Part shown: piece after piece, positions 1-10,279 of the stretch | How positions within the stretch are numbered: the first letter of the stretch is position 1 | Layout of the letters: each line of letters opens with the position of its first letter | Assembly (NCBI RefSeq): GCF_020687805.1 | Contig: NZ_JAJEWQ010000002.1 | Span: 685,300 to 749,299, forward strand | Length of the DNA: 64,000 nt | Reading direction: 5' to 3' | Source of the DNA: Planctobacterium marinum | GTDB lineage: Bacteria > Pseudomonadota > Gammaproteobacteria > Enterobacterales > Alteromonadaceae | Notes under the pieces: model-generated | What the model saw: only the letters and a program-made list of their open reading frames with translations | What the model was told of the DNA's origin: nothing | Databases searched by the model: none | Position numbers and translations under genes: made by a program

Positions 1-594
1 CTGAAGCAGGTGTTGGTATCTGGTGAATTGACTCAGCTGAGCGCCAAAGAGATAGATAAAGCCGTGAGGAACGACACGGCTGTGAGTTTGTTTGCCATTG
101 ATGTGGATGATGCCCATCAGGCAATAGAGAGTTTACCTTGGGTGTATCAGGCATCGATAAGGAAGTCATGGCCTGATACCTTGAAAGTTTATGTGGTTGA
201 GCAGGTGGCGGTAGCCCACTGGAACGAAGATATGCTGCTAAACCAATATGGCGGTGTATTCGACGCGTTTTGGCAAGGTGATGAGTTGCCATCGTTATAC
301 GGGCCAGGGGGCAGTGAGTTAACTGTTTTGCAGGGCTTAAAGGCCATGCAGGGCTTACTCAACGGTAGTGATTTAACCATTACTGAGGTGTCCTTAAGTG
401 AACGCTATGCGTGGCATTTAAAACTCAGTAATGACATTCAGTTACGTTTAGGACGCACTGAGTTTATTGACAGGCTACAACGGTTTATCGATGTGTATCC
501 GTTGTTACTGAAGAATGAAAAGGCAGTAGCCTATGTTGACCTCCGTTATGATACGGGACTGGCGGTAGGCTGGCGTGAAAAAACGCCATCTTAA
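1..594 (+). CDS. ftsQ: Cell division protein FtsQ (5'-truncated by window edge)
   Basis: FtsQ is the bitopic membrane protein that links FtsA/FtsZ-side division proteins to the FtsLB and FtsWI septal synthases. The frame is open from base 1, so the cytoplasmic tail and membrane helix lie outside the window; the first in-frame GTG at 10 is not a real start. What remains begins inside the POTRA domain (VLVSGELTQLS) and continues through the beta domain (PWVYQASIRKSWPDTLKVYVVEQ, a hallmark FtsQ stretch). It is followed after about 30 bases by ftsA, the normal dcw order. The call rests on this motif and on the order ftsQ-ftsA-ftsZ. Confidence 0.93.
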   Translation: MKQVLVSGELTQLSAKEIDKAVRNDTAVSLFAIDVDDAHQAIESLPWVYQASIRKSWPDTLKVYVVEQVAVAHWNEDMLLNQYGGVFDAFWQGDELPSLYGPGGSELTVLQGLKAMQGLLNGSDLTITEVSLSERYAWHLKLSNDIQLRLGRTEFIDRLQRFIDVYPLLLKNEKAVAYVDLRYDTGLAVGWREKTPS

Positions 595-625
595 TTAATG
601 AGTTGTGACAGGAAATAAGAGAATC

Positions 626-1855
626 GTGTCGAAAGTAACAGACAGAAATTTGGTGGTAGGTCTGGATATAGGTACCAGCAATATCAAAGCCGTAGTGGGC
701 GAAGTGATGGAAGATGGCGCCATCAGTGTTGTTGGTGTTGGCTCAAATCCGTCTAAAGGCATGGACAAAGGTGGTGTAAACGACCTGGATATGGTGGTGC
801 AGTCAGTCAAACGCGCCATCAATGAACTGGAATTGATGGCGGATTGTCAGGTGTCGTCGGTGTTAATGTCCATCTCAGGCCGGCATGTAAAATGCCAAAA
901 TGAAAGTGGCATGGTGCCCATCAATAATCAGGAAGTCACCCAGGATGACGTTGATAATGTTATTCACGCAGCCCGTTCTGTACCGATAGCTGCCGAGCGG
1001 AAGCTGCTGCACGTTTTACCGCAAGATTACACCATTGACGTTCAGGAAGGGATCAAGAATCCGGTGGGGATGTCCGGCGTCAGAATGGAAGCGCGTGCAC
1101 ACATTGTTACCTGTGCCGAAGATATGGCAAAAAATTTAGTAAAATGCGTAGAAAGATGTGAACTCAGGGCGGATCAGATGATATTCTCTGCTCTTGCTTC
1201 CAGCTACGCGGTACTGACCGAAGATGAAAAAGAGCTGGGAGTCTGTGTGGTAGATATCGGTGGTGGTACCATCGATATGGTGATTTATTCCGATGGCGCG
1301 ATTCGCCATACGGCGGTAATTCCGGTGGCGGGTAACCAGATCACCAATGATATTGCCAAGATCTTCCGAACACCTATCAGCCATGCTGAAGAAATAAAAG
1401 TGAACTATGCCTGTGCCTTAAAAGACATGGTCAGCATGGAAGAAACCATTGAAGTACCGAGTGTCGGTGGTCGTGCGGCTCGCACTATGTCCAGACACAC
1501 GTTGGCTGAGGTGGTAGAGCCCAGATATCAGGAATTATTTGAATTAATTCACGAAGAAATCAAATCCAGTGGATTTGAAGAACAGATTGCTGCCGGTATC
1601 GTATTGACCGGCGGGACAGCCAAAATGGAAGGGGCTGTGGAGTTTGCTGAAGAGTTGTTCCAAATGCCAGTAAGAGTAGGAACGCCTTTGCAGGTTAAGG
1701 GATTGGCGGAATATGTAGATGACGCTACATATGCTACCGCCGTAGGATTATTACATTATGGTAGTGAACAAGTCACCACCAAAAAGAATAATAAAAACAG
1801 TGCCAACGAAAGCATATGGGAACGTGTACAAAGTTGGTTTAAAGGGGAATTTTAA
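626..1855 (+). CDS. ftsA: Cell division protein FtsA
   Basis: Actin-like ATPase that tethers FtsZ filaments to the inner membrane and recruits later division proteins. The phosphate-1 motif LDIGTSNIKAVVGE sits near residue 12, the phosphate-2 region CVVDIGGGTIDMVIY in the middle, and the protein ends in the amphipathic membrane-targeting helix (ESIWERVQSWFKGEF). Two GTG starts are possible: 605 and 626. I prefer 626, because it gives the family-typical N-terminus (SKVTDRNLVVGLDIG, 409 residues), has a purine-rich stretch AATAAGAG just ahead, and 605 has no ribosome-binding site. It lies directly after ftsQ and before ftsZ. Confidence 0.96.
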   Translation: MSKVTDRNLVVGLDIGTSNIKAVVGEVMEDGAISVVGVGSNPSKGMDKGGVNDLDMVVQSVKRAINELELMADCQVSSVLMSISGRHVKCQNESGMVPINNQEVTQDDVDNVIHAARSVPIAAERKLLHVLPQDYTIDVQEGIKNPVGMSGVRMEARAHIVTCAEDMAKNLVKCVERCELRADQMIFSALASSYAVLTEDEKELGVCVVDIGGGTIDMVIYSDGAIRHTAVIPVAGNQITNDIAKIFRTPISHAEEIKVNYACALKDMVSMEETIEVPSVGGRAARTMSRHTLAEVVEPRYQELFELIHEEIKSSGFEEQIAAGIVLTGGTAKMEGAVEFAEELFQMPVRVGTPLQVKGLAEYVDDATYATAVGLLHYGSEQVTTKKNNKNSANESIWERVQSWFKGEF

Positions 1856-1858
1856 GAG

Positions 1859-1884
1859 CGAACCAAATGCGCTAGGTTCGTTTT
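1859..1884 (+). terminator. Hairpin with T-run between ftsA and ftsZ
   Basis: CGAACC (1859-1864) pairs with GGTTCG (1875-1880), followed by TTTT. The 6-bp stem and 10-base loop make it a weak terminator or attenuator in the ftsA-ftsZ gap; it may tune the FtsA:FtsZ ratio or simply be an RNA-processing structure. Confidence 0.4.
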
Positions 1885-1913
1885 AAAGTGAAAGCTAAAT
1901 CGGAGAGTAAATT

Positions 1914-3077
1914 ATGTTCGAATTAATGGATACCCATAATGAAGAAGCTGTCATCAAGGTCATTGGTGTTGGCGGCGGCGGCAACAATGCTGTCGAACAC
2001 ATGGTGTCACAATCTATCGAAGGTGTTGAGTTTATCGCTATCAATACCGACGCACAGGTATTGAGAAATTCCAGTGCCAACCTTACCTTGCAAATTGGTT
2101 CCAATGTTACCAAAGGGTTGGGTGCCGGTGCGAATCCGGAAATGGGGCAAAAGGCCGCAGAAGAAGACAGAGAAACCATCAAACAGGCCATTGAAGGTGC
2201 TGATATGGTGTTTATTACTGCCGGAATGGGCGGTGGTACCGGAACCGGTGCTGCACCTGAAGTGGCAAAAATTGCCAAGGAAATGGGGATCCTGACGGTT
2301 GCGGTTGTGACCAAGCCATTTCCTTTTGAAGGCAAAAAGCGTAGCACTATTGCCGATGGTGGTATGGCGGAATTAGCCAAACACGTTGATTCACTGATCA
2401 CTATCCCGAATGAAAAACTATTGAAAGTAATGGGTCGTGGCACGCCATTGTTGCAGGCCTTCAGTGCGGCTAACGACGTATTGCGCGGCGCAGTACAGGG
2501 CATTGCCGAACTGATCACTCGCCCTGGTTTGATTAACGTGGATTTTGCTGACGTAAGAACTGTTATGTCTGAAATGGGCACGGCTATGATGGGTAGCGGT
2601 GTGGCTAAAGGCGAAGATCGCGCAGAAGAAGCGGCCGAAGCAGCTATCGCCTGTCCGTTACTGGAAGACATCGATTTGTCTGGTGCTCGTGGTATCCTGG
2701 TGAACATCACGGCAGGCCCGGATTTCGCTATTGATGAATTTGAAACTGTGGGTAACGCTGTAAAAGCGTTTGCGTCTGAAAACGCCACAGTAGTAGTTGG
2801 TACTGTTATTGATATGGATCTGGCCGATGAACTGCGCGTCACCGTGGTTGCTACCGGTATTGGCGCAGAGAAAAAGCCAGAGATTTCGATTGTTTCTAAC
2901 CGAAGCAATCGCGTAAATGCAGAAGCCAGTGAATTTAAATTGCAGGCAAATGGAACTGACTCCATTGTTCCGATGTCTGAAACTGGAAAGGTCAGCCCTA
3001 TCGTTGATGAAAAAGCCGACAGCGGTGACCTGGAGTATCTGGATATTCCGGCGTTTTTACGCAAACAAGCTGACTAG
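1914..3077 (+). CDS. ftsZ: Cell division protein FtsZ
   Basis: Tubulin-like GTPase that polymerises into the Z ring. The nucleotide loop GGGGNN lies near residues 20-25, the tubulin signature GGGTGTG at 106-112, and the T7 synergy loop ([11 protein letters not shown]) near 205-215. After a variable acidic linker the protein ends in the conserved C-terminal peptide ([11 protein letters not shown]) that binds FtsA, ZipA and ZapD; zapD is itself in this window at 11.3-12.1 kb. The 387-residue length is normal. The ATG at 1914 follows a CGGAGAG ribosome-binding site. Confidence 0.98.
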   Translation: MFELMDTHNEEAVIKVIGVGGGGNNAVEHMVSQSIEGVEFIAINTDAQVLRNSSANLTLQIGSNVTKGLGAGANPEMGQKAAEEDRETIKQAIEGADMVFITAGMGGGTGTGAAPEVAKIAKEMGILTVAVVTKPFPFEGKKRSTIADGGMAELAKHVDSLITIPNEKLLKVMGRGTPLLQAFSAANDVLRGAVQGIAELITRPGLINVDFADVRTVMSEMGTAMMGSGVAKGEDRAEEAAEAAIACPLLEDIDLSGARGILVNITAGPDFAIDEFETVGNAVKAFASENATVVVGTVIDMDLADELRVTVVATGIGAEKKPEISIVSNRSNRVNAEASEFKLQANGTDSIVPMSETGKVSPIVDEKADSGDLEYLDIPAFLRKQAD

Positions 3078-3113
3078 TTTGGTTATAAAAGCTGGCGGTT
3101 TTATTACAATTAT

Positions 3114-3143
3114 TTGACTTTATGGTCAATGAAAGGGTACACT
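3114..3143 (+). promoter_or_regulatory. Putative sigma-70 promoter for lpxC
   Basis: TTGACT (3114-3119), an 18-base spacer and TACACT (3138-3143). It lies in the ftsZ-lpxC gap about 50 bases ahead of the lpxC start, consistent with lpxC having its own promoter. Confidence 0.55.
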
Positions 3144-3190
3144 GCGCGCCGCTTTTTTGTTAGCTGGCTAATTTATATACAAGGTTGGGC

Positions 3191-4108
3191 ATGATCAAAC
3201 AACGCACAATAAAACAAGCTGTATCAGCGACCGGTATCGGTCTGCACAAAGGGGAAAAGGTCACTATGACTCTCCGGCCTGCTCCTGCAAACTTTGGTGT
3301 TGTATACAGGCGTATTGATCTGGAACCTTATGTAGATATTCCGGCTAAAGCCAATGCCGTAGGTGACACTATGTTGTGCACCTGTCTGAGCAATGACGAC
3401 GGTCACAGCATTTCAACGATTGAACATTTATCCTCTGCGTTAGCCGGACTGGGTATTGATAATTTGATCGTTGAAGTGGACAGCAACGAGTTGCCCATCA
3501 TGGACGGCAGTGCCAGTCCATTTATTTTCCTGTTACAAACGGCGGGAATCGAAGAGCAAAGCGCGGCTAAACGCTTTATTAAAGTGACCAAAAAAGTCAG
3601 GTTAGAAGACGGTGACAAATGGGCCGAGTTTTTACCTTATGACGGCTTCAGAGTGGATTTTACCATCGACTTTGAGCACCCGGTGATCAAGCAAACAAAC
3701 CAAAGAATGGTGATGGACTTCAGCAGTGAATCATACATTGATGACGTCAGCCGTGCGCGCACCTTTGGTTTTATGCGGGATCTGGAGTTTATGCACGCCA
3801 ATAATCTGGCCCTGGGCGGCAGCATGGAAAATGCCGTGGCGCTGGATGATTATCGCGTTCTAAACCAGGAAGGTCTGCGCTATAAAGATGAATTTGTGAA
3901 GCACAAAATTCTGGACGCAGTAGGCGACCTTTATCTGGGTGGACACAGTATTATCGGTGAGTTAAAAGCCTTTAAATCGGGTCATGGCCTGAACAACAAA
4001 CTACTTAATGCGTTAATGGCAAATCAGGATGCATGGGAGTTTGTCAGCTATGAGTCCAATCAGGATATGCCGATAAAATACGCCATGCCGGGATTATCCT
4101 TTTCTTAA
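3191..4108 (+). CDS. lpxC: UDP-3-O-acyl-N-acetylglucosamine deacetylase LpxC
   Basis: Zinc deacetylase for the committed step of lipid A synthesis. Expected features are visible: N-terminal [19 protein letters not shown], zinc ligand His79 in [11 protein letters not shown], and the second zinc/catalytic segment [15 protein letters not shown] with its His and Asp. The start chosen is the ATG at 3191, preceded by AAGG; an in-frame TTG at 3185 would only add two residues. At 305 residues it matches the family. It is the last gene of the division/envelope run and is closed by a strong terminator. Proteolytic control of LpxC is known in relatives but cannot be read from the sequence. Confidence 0.98.
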   Translation: MIKQRTIKQAVSATGIGLHKGEKVTMTLRPAPANFGVVYRRIDLEPYVDIPAKANAVGDTMLCTCLSNDDGHSISTIEHLSSALAGLGIDNLIVEVDSNELPIMDGSASPFIFLLQTAGIEEQSAAKRFIKVTKKVRLEDGDKWAEFLPYDGFRVDFTIDFEHPVIKQTNQRMVMDFSSESYIDDVSRARTFGFMRDLEFMHANNLALGGSMENAVALDDYRVLNQEGLRYKDEFVKHKILDAVGDLYLGGHSIIGELKAFKSGHGLNNKLLNALMANQDAWEFVSYESNQDMPIKYAMPGLSFS

Positions 4109-4116
4109 TAAACGCC

Positions 4117-4146
4117 AAAAGCCACGTCATATAACGTGGCTTTTTT
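4117..4146 (+). terminator. Rho-independent terminator after lpxC
   Basis: AAAAGCCACGT (4117-4127) and ACGTGGCTTTT flank a 6-base loop, followed by a T-run. The A-rich 5' arm makes it potentially bidirectional. Confidence 0.9.
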
Positions 4147-4218
4147 GATTTTAGCCTGGGAAAACGGCAAATTGGCCGATAATACTTTGGTATAAAGCAA
4201 TCTGACAGATTCGGAAGA

Positions 4219-4247
4219 TTGACTTATTATTAATGTGTGTTTATCTT
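4219..4247 (+). promoter_or_regulatory. Putative sigma-70 promoter for the M23 peptidase gene
   Basis: TTGACT (4219-4224), exact 17-base spacer, TATCTT (4242-4247). It lies about 90 bases upstream of the peptidase start and after the lpxC terminator. Confidence 0.6.
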
Positions 4248-4337
4248 TCTCGCTTTATTGCTTAAAACAAGCATAGGTACAGATACGCTTTATTGATGTA
4301 AGCGGCTCTCATTTTAAAGAATTGATATCAAGCGTAT

Positions 4338-5255
4338 ATGAGTCTAACAATACTATATCGAAGTCGTCGAATTAAGCTGATTAAAACAGTCTCGCTGAAC
4401 AGGCTCGCCCTGGGCGGTGTTTTAGGCGGTCTGTTACTGACGGCGATATTGGTATCAGAAAACGAGCCGGAGCTTAATTTTTCTGCGCGGGTTGCGGTGA
4501 CGCAAACCGGCCTGATTGAACAGCAGCATGAGCTGCATCAGTTGCGCCAGTCCACAGAGCAAAAGCTGACGGGCATGTTGCTGAAATTAGGCGAAATGCA
4601 GAGCGAATTACAACGTCTGAATGCCCTTGGAGAAAGACTGGCTGTCGAATCTGATTTACACGTTGATGAATTTCAATTTGGGCAACCTATGCCGATTGGT
4701 GGTCCGAGTCATGATGTAGAAATGCCCTCTGTTGATTCGTCACTGGATGTCTTACATCAAATTGATGCCATGATGGCGCAACTGCAGAATAAATCGCAGC
4801 AGCTGCAGGCCCTTGAATCTGTATTAATGCAACACCATATACAAAACGAAAGCTTCATATCAGGCAGGCCTATCGAGAGTGGCTGGTTGTCGTCTTATTA
4901 TGGTATGCGTAAAGATCCGTTTTCGGGTTTGCCCGCAATGCACAAAGGCATCGACTTTGCCGGAAGCGAAGGTGCCCCGGTAGTGGTCACTGGCGCAGGC
5001 ATGGTAGTGTGGTCGGGACCCCGGTATGGTTATGGGAATTTAGTGGAAGTGGACCACGGCGACGGATTAGTCACTCGCTATGGGCACAACAAAAAGATCC
5101 ATGTTAAAATCGGCGACGTTGTCACCAAAGGGCAAAAAATCGCCGATATGGGGCAAACCGGGCGAGCCACCGGTGCTCATGTCCATTATGAAGTGCTGCG
5201 AAACGGCAATCAGATGGACCCACTGCAGTTTGTTTATCGAAAAGCAGTGAACTGA
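4338..5255 (+). CDS. M23 family metallopeptidase (LytM/murein hydrolase type), membrane-anchored
   Basis: Predicted periplasmic, inner-membrane-anchored peptidase of the lysostaphin/LytM type that would act on peptidoglycan cross-links or activate amidases. One N-terminal membrane helix (LALGGVLGGLLLTAILVS, about residues 25-42) is followed by a Gln/Leu-rich coiled coil (about 60-105 and 140-175), then the M23 domain. The zinc ligands are present: H and D of HKGIDFAG and the HxH of HVHYEV, so it should be catalytically competent, unlike EnvC- or NlpD-type activators. It occupies the slot between lpxC and secA where enteric bacteria carry secM. It has its own promoter and terminator, so it is not obviously co-transcribed with secA. 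Confidence 0.88.
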   Translation: MSLTILYRSRRIKLIKTVSLNRLALGGVLGGLLLTAILVSENEPELNFSARVAVTQTGLIEQQHELHQLRQSTEQKLTGMLLKLGEMQSELQRLNALGERLAVESDLHVDEFQFGQPMPIGGPSHDVEMPSVDSSLDVLHQIDAMMAQLQNKSQQLQALESVLMQHHIQNESFISGRPIESGWLSSYYGMRKDPFSGLPAMHKGIDFAGSEGAPVVVTGAGMVVWSGPRYGYGNLVEVDHGDGLVTRYGHNKKIHVKIGDVVTKGQKIADMGQTGRATGAHVHYEVLRNGNQMDPLQFVYRKAVN

Positions 5256-5280
5256 AGCTTCACAAATAAATAAGGTTTTC

Positions 5281-5311
5281 AACAATCGGCTCTTTCGAGC
5301 CGATTGTTTTT
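5281..5311 (+). terminator. Rho-independent terminator before secA
   Basis: AACAATCGGCTC (5281-5292), TTTC loop, GAGCCGATTGTT (5297-5308), then further T. A 12-bp stem, very strong; it separates the M23 gene from secA. Confidence 0.92.
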
Positions 5312-5377
5312 ATAAAGTAACGAATAATATTCAAAGGATGTCTGATTAAAGGCTCCGGATCAGGAAAATAAGAGTTA

Positions 5378-8080
5378 ATGTTTGCAAATATCCTCACCAA
5401 AGTTTTTGGCAGCCGCAACGACAGAACGCTAAAAAAATTAAATAAAGCTGTTACTCAAATCAACACCTATGAGCTTGAGTACGAAGGTCTTACTGATGAG
5501 CAACTCAAGGAAAAAACTCAGGAGTTTAAAAATCGACTGAGTGAAGGGGCAACATTGGACGACCTGTTACCAGAAGCCTTTGCTGTGGTGAGAGAAGCCA
5601 GTAAACGGGTTTATGGCATGCGCCATTTTGACGTGCAAATGTTGGGGGGGATGGTACTGAATCAGGGAAAAATCGCTGAAATGCGTACCGGTGAAGGTAA
5701 AACCCTGACGGCGACATTACCCTCTTATTTGAACGCCGTATCAGGTAAAGGCGTGCACATAGTGACCGTTAACGACTATCTGGCACGACGTGACGCTGAG
5801 GGCAACCGCCCCTTGTTTGAGTTTTTGGGGTTAACTGTCGGCTGTAACGTGCCTGGCATGAACCATGATGAGAAGAAGCAAGCGTACGCTGCGGATATTA
5901 CCTACGGTACCAATAACGAATTTGGTTTCGATTATTTGCGTGACAACATGGCTTTTAGCCCGCAAGAGCGCGTGCAGCGTCCACTCAACTTTGCGGTTAT
6001 CGACGAAGTGGATTCTATCCTGATTGACGAAGCCCGAACGCCACTGATTATTTCCGGTCCGGCCGAGGACAGTTCTGAGCTGTACCGTCGCATCAATACC
6101 ATTATTCCGGAACTGGTACAGCAGGATAAAGAAGACGAAGAAGGTCAGGAAGGCGATGGTGACTACACCATTGATGAGAAGGCAAAACAAATCCATCTGA
6201 CAGAACGCGGTCAGATTCACGTAGAAGAAATTTTGCATCGCATCGGTATTTTGCCGGAAGAAGAATCTCTATATGGCGCTACCAACATTTCGTTGCTGCA
6301 CCATGTCAATGCGGCATTACGCGCCCATAAACTGTTTCAAAAAGACGTTGATTACATTGTAAAAGACAATGACGTCGTTATCGTTGATGAACACACCGGA
6401 CGAACTATGGAAGGTCGTCGCTGGTCCGATGGTTTACATCAGGCGGTAGAAGCGAAAGAAGGCGTTAAGATCCAGAATGAAAATCAGACATTAGCTTCTA
6501 TTACATTCCAGAACTATTTCCGTCTGTACGACAAACTCTCCGGTATGACGGGGACAGCCGACACCGAAGCATTCGAATTTAATCATATCTATGGCCTGGA
6601 AACGGTGGTTATACCAACCAACAAACCTATGGTACGTAAGGATATGGCGGATTTGATCTACATGACTGCGGAAGAAAAATACGAAGCTATCGTGGAAGAT
6701 ATTCGCGACTGTGTAAAACGCGGTCAGCCAGCGTTGGTGGGCACGGTGTCCATAGAAAACTCTGAGTTGTTGTCCCGTATACTGAAAAAAGAAAAGATCC
6801 CGCACAAGGTACTGAACGCGAAGTTCCACGCCCAGGAAGCTGAAATCGTGGCTCAGGCTGGTAAACCCGGAGCCATCACCATAGCCACCAACATGGCGGG
6901 CCGTGGTACTGATATTGTGCTGGGTGGTAACTGGCAGGCAGAAGTGGCCGCCATCAATGATCCTAAACCGCAAAAAGTCGAGAAGATCAAAGCCGAATGG
7001 AAAGTACTGCATGACAAAGTGCTGGAAGCCGGTGGTTTGCATATCATAGGTACTGAGCGTCACGAGTCACGTCGTATTGATAACCAGTTGCGTGGTCGTT
7101 CTGGTCGTCAGGGTGATCCGGGTTCATCGCGCTTTTATCTGTCATTAGAAGATCCTCTGATGCGCATATTTGCGTCAGACCGCATGGCTGGCATGATGAA
7201 GCGTCTGGGAATGGAACGGGGTGAAGCTATCGAGCACCCCTGGGTAACCAAAGCCATTGAAAACGCTCAGCGCAAAGTCGAAGGTCGCAACTTTGATATC
7301 CGTAAGCAGTTGTTAGAGTTTGATGATGTTGCTAATGACCAGCGTAAGGTGATTTACGAGCAGCGCAACGAATTGCTGGACGAAGGCGATATTAAAGAAA
7401 CCATAGACGTTATCCGCAACGATGTGGTTGACGATATGATTAATCAGTACATTCCACCGCAAAGCCTGGAAGAAATGTGGGATGTCAGTGGTCTTGAAGA
7501 GCGTCTTAAAGCCGATTTCCTGTTGGATTTGCCCATCGCCAGGTGGTTAGAAGATGACGACAAGCTTTATGAAGAATCATTGCGCGAAAAAATTCACCAG
7601 GCCATTGATTCAGCGTATGCCGAGAAAGAAGAGCAGGTTGGTGATTCAGTACTACGGCATTTTGAAAAGGCAATCATGTTGCAAAATCTGGATAGCCACT
7701 GGAAAGAACATTTAGCGGCTATGGATCATTTGCGTCAGGGCATTCACCTGCGTGGCTATGCACAAAAGAATCCCAAACAGGAATACAAACGTGAGTCTTT
7801 CGAGTTATTCAGCCAGATGTTGGAAACCCTGAAAATCGAAGTGATCAGCATTCTGAGTAAAGTACAGGTACGTGCTCAGTCGGATGTAGATGCGGTAGAA
7901 GAAAAGCGCCGCCAGCAGGAACAGGCTGCACCAAAGAACTTCGAACATCAGTCTCCAAATCAGTCGGAAGATCAGGGGCAGCAACAGGTAGTGCGCAATC
8001 AACCCAAAGTTGGTCGCAACGATCCTTGTCCTTGTGGCTCTGGTAAGAAATACAAACAATGCCACGGTAAACTGAGCTGA
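5378..8080 (+). CDS. secA: Preprotein translocase subunit SecA
   Basis: ATPase motor of the Sec translocon. Visible parts: Walker A GEGKT at residues 105-109, the DEAD-type Walker B region [17 protein letters not shown] near 208-222, the preprotein cross-linking domain, the motif [15 protein letters not shown], the helical scaffold ([24 protein letters not shown]), and the C-terminal zinc finger [14 protein letters not shown] that binds SecB and phospholipids. At 900 residues it is full length. No secM-like arrest peptide precedes it; the upstream gap holds only a terminator and about 65 bases of leader. mutT follows after one base, suggesting a secA-mutT transcript. Confidence 0.99.
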   Translation: MFANILTKVFGSRNDRTLKKLNKAVTQINTYELEYEGLTDEQLKEKTQEFKNRLSEGATLDDLLPEAFAVVREASKRVYGMRHFDVQMLGGMVLNQGKIAEMRTGEGKTLTATLPSYLNAVSGKGVHIVTVNDYLARRDAEGNRPLFEFLGLTVGCNVPGMNHDEKKQAYAADITYGTNNEFGFDYLRDNMAFSPQERVQRPLNFAVIDEVDSILIDEARTPLIISGPAEDSSELYRRINTIIPELVQQDKEDEEGQEGDGDYTIDEKAKQIHLTERGQIHVEEILHRIGILPEEESLYGATNISLLHHVNAALRAHKLFQKDVDYIVKDNDVVIVDEHTGRTMEGRRWSDGLHQAVEAKEGVKIQNENQTLASITFQNYFRLYDKLSGMTGTADTEAFEFNHIYGLETVVIPTNKPMVRKDMADLIYMTAEEKYEAIVEDIRDCVKRGQPALVGTVSIENSELLSRILKKEKIPHKVLNAKFHAQEAEIVAQAGKPGAITIATNMAGRGTDIVLGGNWQAEVAAINDPKPQKVEKIKAEWKVLHDKVLEAGGLHIIGTERHESRRIDNQLRGRSGRQGDPGSSRFYLSLEDPLMRIFASDRMAGMMKRLGMERGEAIEHPWVTKAIENAQRKVEGRNFDIRKQLLEFDDVANDQRKVIYEQRNELLDEGDIKETIDVIRNDVVDDMINQYIPPQSLEEMWDVSGLEERLKADFLLDLPIARWLEDDDKLYEESLREKIHQAIDSAYAEKEEQVGDSVLRHFEKAIMLQNLDSHWKEHLAAMDHLRQGIHLRGYAQKNPKQEYKRESFELFSQMLETLKIEVISILSKVQVRAQSDVDAVEEKRRQQEQAAPKNFEHQSPNQSEDQGQQQVVRNQPKVGRNDPCPCGSGKKYKQCHGKLS

Positions 8081-8081
8081 C

Positions 8082-8480
8082 ATGACCAAAGTGGTAGAAG
8101 TGGCCGTTGGCGTGATTCTGCGAGACGAAGAGGTATTCCTCACTCGCAGAGCCAGCGACGCGCATCAGGGCGGTAAGTGGGAGTTCCCGGGTGGTAAACG
8201 CGAAGCCCATGAATCTATGACTGAGGCGCTGTCCAGAGAGCTTCAGGAAGAAGTGGGCATTGAGGTACTCAGTGCCAGCCCACTGATTCAAATTAATCAC
8301 GATTATGGCGATAAAACCGTTTTACTGGACGTTTATACGGTATCTGAATTTGCTAACGAACCCGAATCTAAAGAGGATTTGGAGTACCGCTGGGTCGCCA
8401 TCAACCATCTTCCCGAAGTGGATTTTCCTGCGGCGAACGGTGTAATCGTTGACAAGTTACTAAGCCAGTTTGACAGCTAA
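8082..8480 (+). CDS. mutT: 8-oxo-dGTP diphosphatase MutT (Nudix hydrolase)
   Basis: Removes oxidised 8-oxo-dGTP from the nucleotide pool, preventing A:T to C:G transversions. The full Nudix box is present at residues 38-60 (G-x5-E-x7-REL-x-EE-x-GI), and the 132-residue length is that of bacterial MutT. Its ATG lies one base after the secA stop codon, so translation is probably coupled; secA-mutT order is conserved in many gammaproteobacteria. The assignment within the Nudix superfamily rests on length and position. Confidence 0.93.
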   Translation: MTKVVEVAVGVILRDEEVFLTRRASDAHQGGKWEFPGGKREAHESMTEALSRELQEEVGIEVLSASPLIQINHDYGDKTVLLDVYTVSEFANEPESKEDLEYRWVAINHLPEVDFPAANGVIVDKLLSQFDS

Positions 8481-8543
8481 CGACGTCTGATCGCCAGTCG
8501 TTGTCGGGCTGAAAATTCCTCACAAAACCTTGATGTCTTATCC

Positions 8544-9341
8544 CTAATCTGTGTCCTTTTGAAGCAATTCTACCAGTGCACTTTGATCTACGGTGATCAA
8601 TCCGCGTTTAGGCCGGTCCAGGTCAATGATAATGAACACTATCAGGGTAATTAAGAACGAGATTAATGCTAAAGGCACAAAGACGCGTTTGTTACTCAGC
8701 CCCGATGAGTAACCCATCATGCTGATAGAGGCCACAATCACAAAAAGTAATAACAACAATATTGGCTCGGGAACGTGGGCTTTTAACAGTGCACTGCGCT
8801 TACTTTGTCTGTCTATCAGTTCGTTTAACGAATTCAGGAATGCACCGGTTGTGGCGGGCCTCGCGTCAGCCTCAGAGGCGGCTATTGCCAGAGACCACAG
8901 TTCTGCCTGGATGGCTGCAATACGCAGGCTGTAGGCCTGCCGGTCTTCGGCGAGTGTCAGGTCTACACCAGACATTTCAATGCGGGCCTGTAGGTATTTT
9001 TGCATTACCGGTTTTATGGCGGCTTGTTGCTCAGCAGGCAATAGGTCCGCTCGTAGTATGGCGGTGCCAATGGCATTGGCTTCGTCGATTAACGCCATAC
9101 TGCGGTTGTCGAAACGTTGCATTGACATACTAAAGGTAAACCCTATTAACAGCGCCAGCAAACCAAGTATGCTCACCTGCACCGAGGCTGTTAAGGCTTT
9201 GACCTCGTCGTCAGTTCTCGCCTGCACCAGGACGCCAATGCGATAGCACAGCTCATTACAGAAGATGATAATCAAGAACAGTGCGCTGGCAATAGTTATA
9301 CTGCTGAAACCAAATAAAAATGAAGTGTGCTCGTGGGACAT
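8544..9341 (-). CDS. Bestrophin-like (DUF4239-type) membrane protein
   Basis: 265-residue inner-membrane protein with two N-terminal helices (about residues 13-32 and 54-72) and two C-terminal helices (about 192-212 and 220-240), with a soluble helical segment between. The C-terminal signature IDLDRPKRGLITVDQSAL and the overall layout match the bestrophin-like/DUF4239 family, whose function in bacteria is unsettled (anion channel activity has been suggested by fold). It is convergent with mutT and is not part of an operon. The family call is from motif recognition; the function is unknown. Confidence 0.65.
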   Translation of the reverse strand: MSHEHTSFLFGFSSITIASALFLIIIFCNELCYRIGVLVQARTDDEVKALTASVQVSILGLLALLIGFTFSMSMQRFDNRSMALIDEANAIGTAILRADLLPAEQQAAIKPVMQKYLQARIEMSGVDLTLAEDRQAYSLRIAAIQAELWSLAIAASEADARPATTGAFLNSLNELIDRQSKRSALLKAHVPEPILLLLLFVIVASISMMGYSSGLSNKRVFVPLALISFLITLIVFIIIDLDRPKRGLITVDQSALVELLQKDTD

Positions 9342-9601
9342 AGCAAGACTAAGTTACTGGCTGAATACGCCTATTTTACGGACGGATTGGCCCTTTCACC
9401 AGTTAAACTCGGGACTTCGTGAATAATAAAACACATGTATCACGATCTGTTCCATACCTGGGGTAAAAAATATCTCATTTTTTCCTTTTTCAGGGAATGA
9501 AAATCCTCTTTAGCCGTCTTTGTATATGTTCAATGTCACTAACGGGTTATTTTAGTCACCTGGCGGTGACGCTAATCCTTAATCTTACATGGAGTGTTAA
9601 A

Positions 9602-10279
9602 GTGAAACGTGCGCTAATTTGTAGTCTTTTGTTGTTGTTGAATGCCTGTGGCTCAGGTGGAAGTAATCCGTCAGATGAAAATAGCCAGACCCCTGGTAAC
9701 CCGACAGATATCTCTGCCTACCTGGACAATTTGGCCGCTGAGCAAAACTACCATAGTCTAACGTCAATCAACGAGTCAGTGCTGGCGGATTATCAGTTTT
9801 CAGGTGATCCCGAGTACGTAGAAATCCGCATGTACCAGTCAGAGCATAGCCAGGACAGCAATCCCCGCTTTGAAGTGCGGCATGAATTGGATGGAGCGAT
9901 AAGAACAACGCTTTCTGAAAATCAATTGTTTTATCTGAATGAAGCTTTCAGTGAGTATGGATATGACTATGGTTGCCTGCCTTCCTGGTGCGCAATTTAT
10001 CTGGTGGCGCTTACGGGAGAACAGGTCACTGTCGTGGATAATCAGGAGGATTTACTTCTGTTTTTGGGAGATATAGATCGACCACATGAATTGCGCTTTA
10101 TGTTTAACGGTGGAGAGTTTCCAGATTACTATAAAGCGGTAGATGACGGTTATTTGGTATTGACACAATGGTTTAATTGTAACGGGCGAAATGGTGCAAA
10201 CTTGTGGCATGTTGATACCTGGGGAAATAAGACCTTGAGGGAAAATCTCATTGATCAGGAAGTTAACATGGTGTGTTAA
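9602..10279 (+). CDS. Orphan lipoprotein
   Basis: 225-residue predicted lipoprotein with no recognised family. The chosen start is GTG 9602: it has a GGAG ribosome-binding site seven bases ahead and directly yields a lipoprotein signal (KRALICSLLLLLNACGSGGS, lipobox LNAC, lipidated Cys about residue 17). A longer frame reaches ATG 9497 but would bury that signal inside. The mature part opens with a Ser/Gly/Asn-rich linker, then a globular region containing four Cys residues, including CLPSWC, suggesting disulfides. No repeat or catalytic motif is seen. It stands alone in an accessory patch before the BlaI-M56 relic. Confidence 0.6.
   Translation: MKRALICSLLLLLNACGSGGSNPSDENSQTPGNPTDISAYLDNLAAEQNYHSLTSINESVLADYQFSGDPEYVEIRMYQSEHSQDSNPRFEVRHELDGAIRTTLSENQLFYLNEAFSEYGYDYGCLPSWCAIYLVALTGEQVTVVDNQEDLLLFLGDIDRPHELRFMFNGGEFPDYYKAVDDGYLVLTQWFNCNGRNGANLWHVDTWGNKTLRENLIDQEVNMVC

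Noticed and set aside
1895-3064. Long open frame on the minus strand opposite ftsZ
   Set aside because: It mirrors ftsZ codon usage, encodes Ser/Thr/Ile-rich low-complexity protein, and has no plausible start or homologous motif; ftsZ itself is certain.
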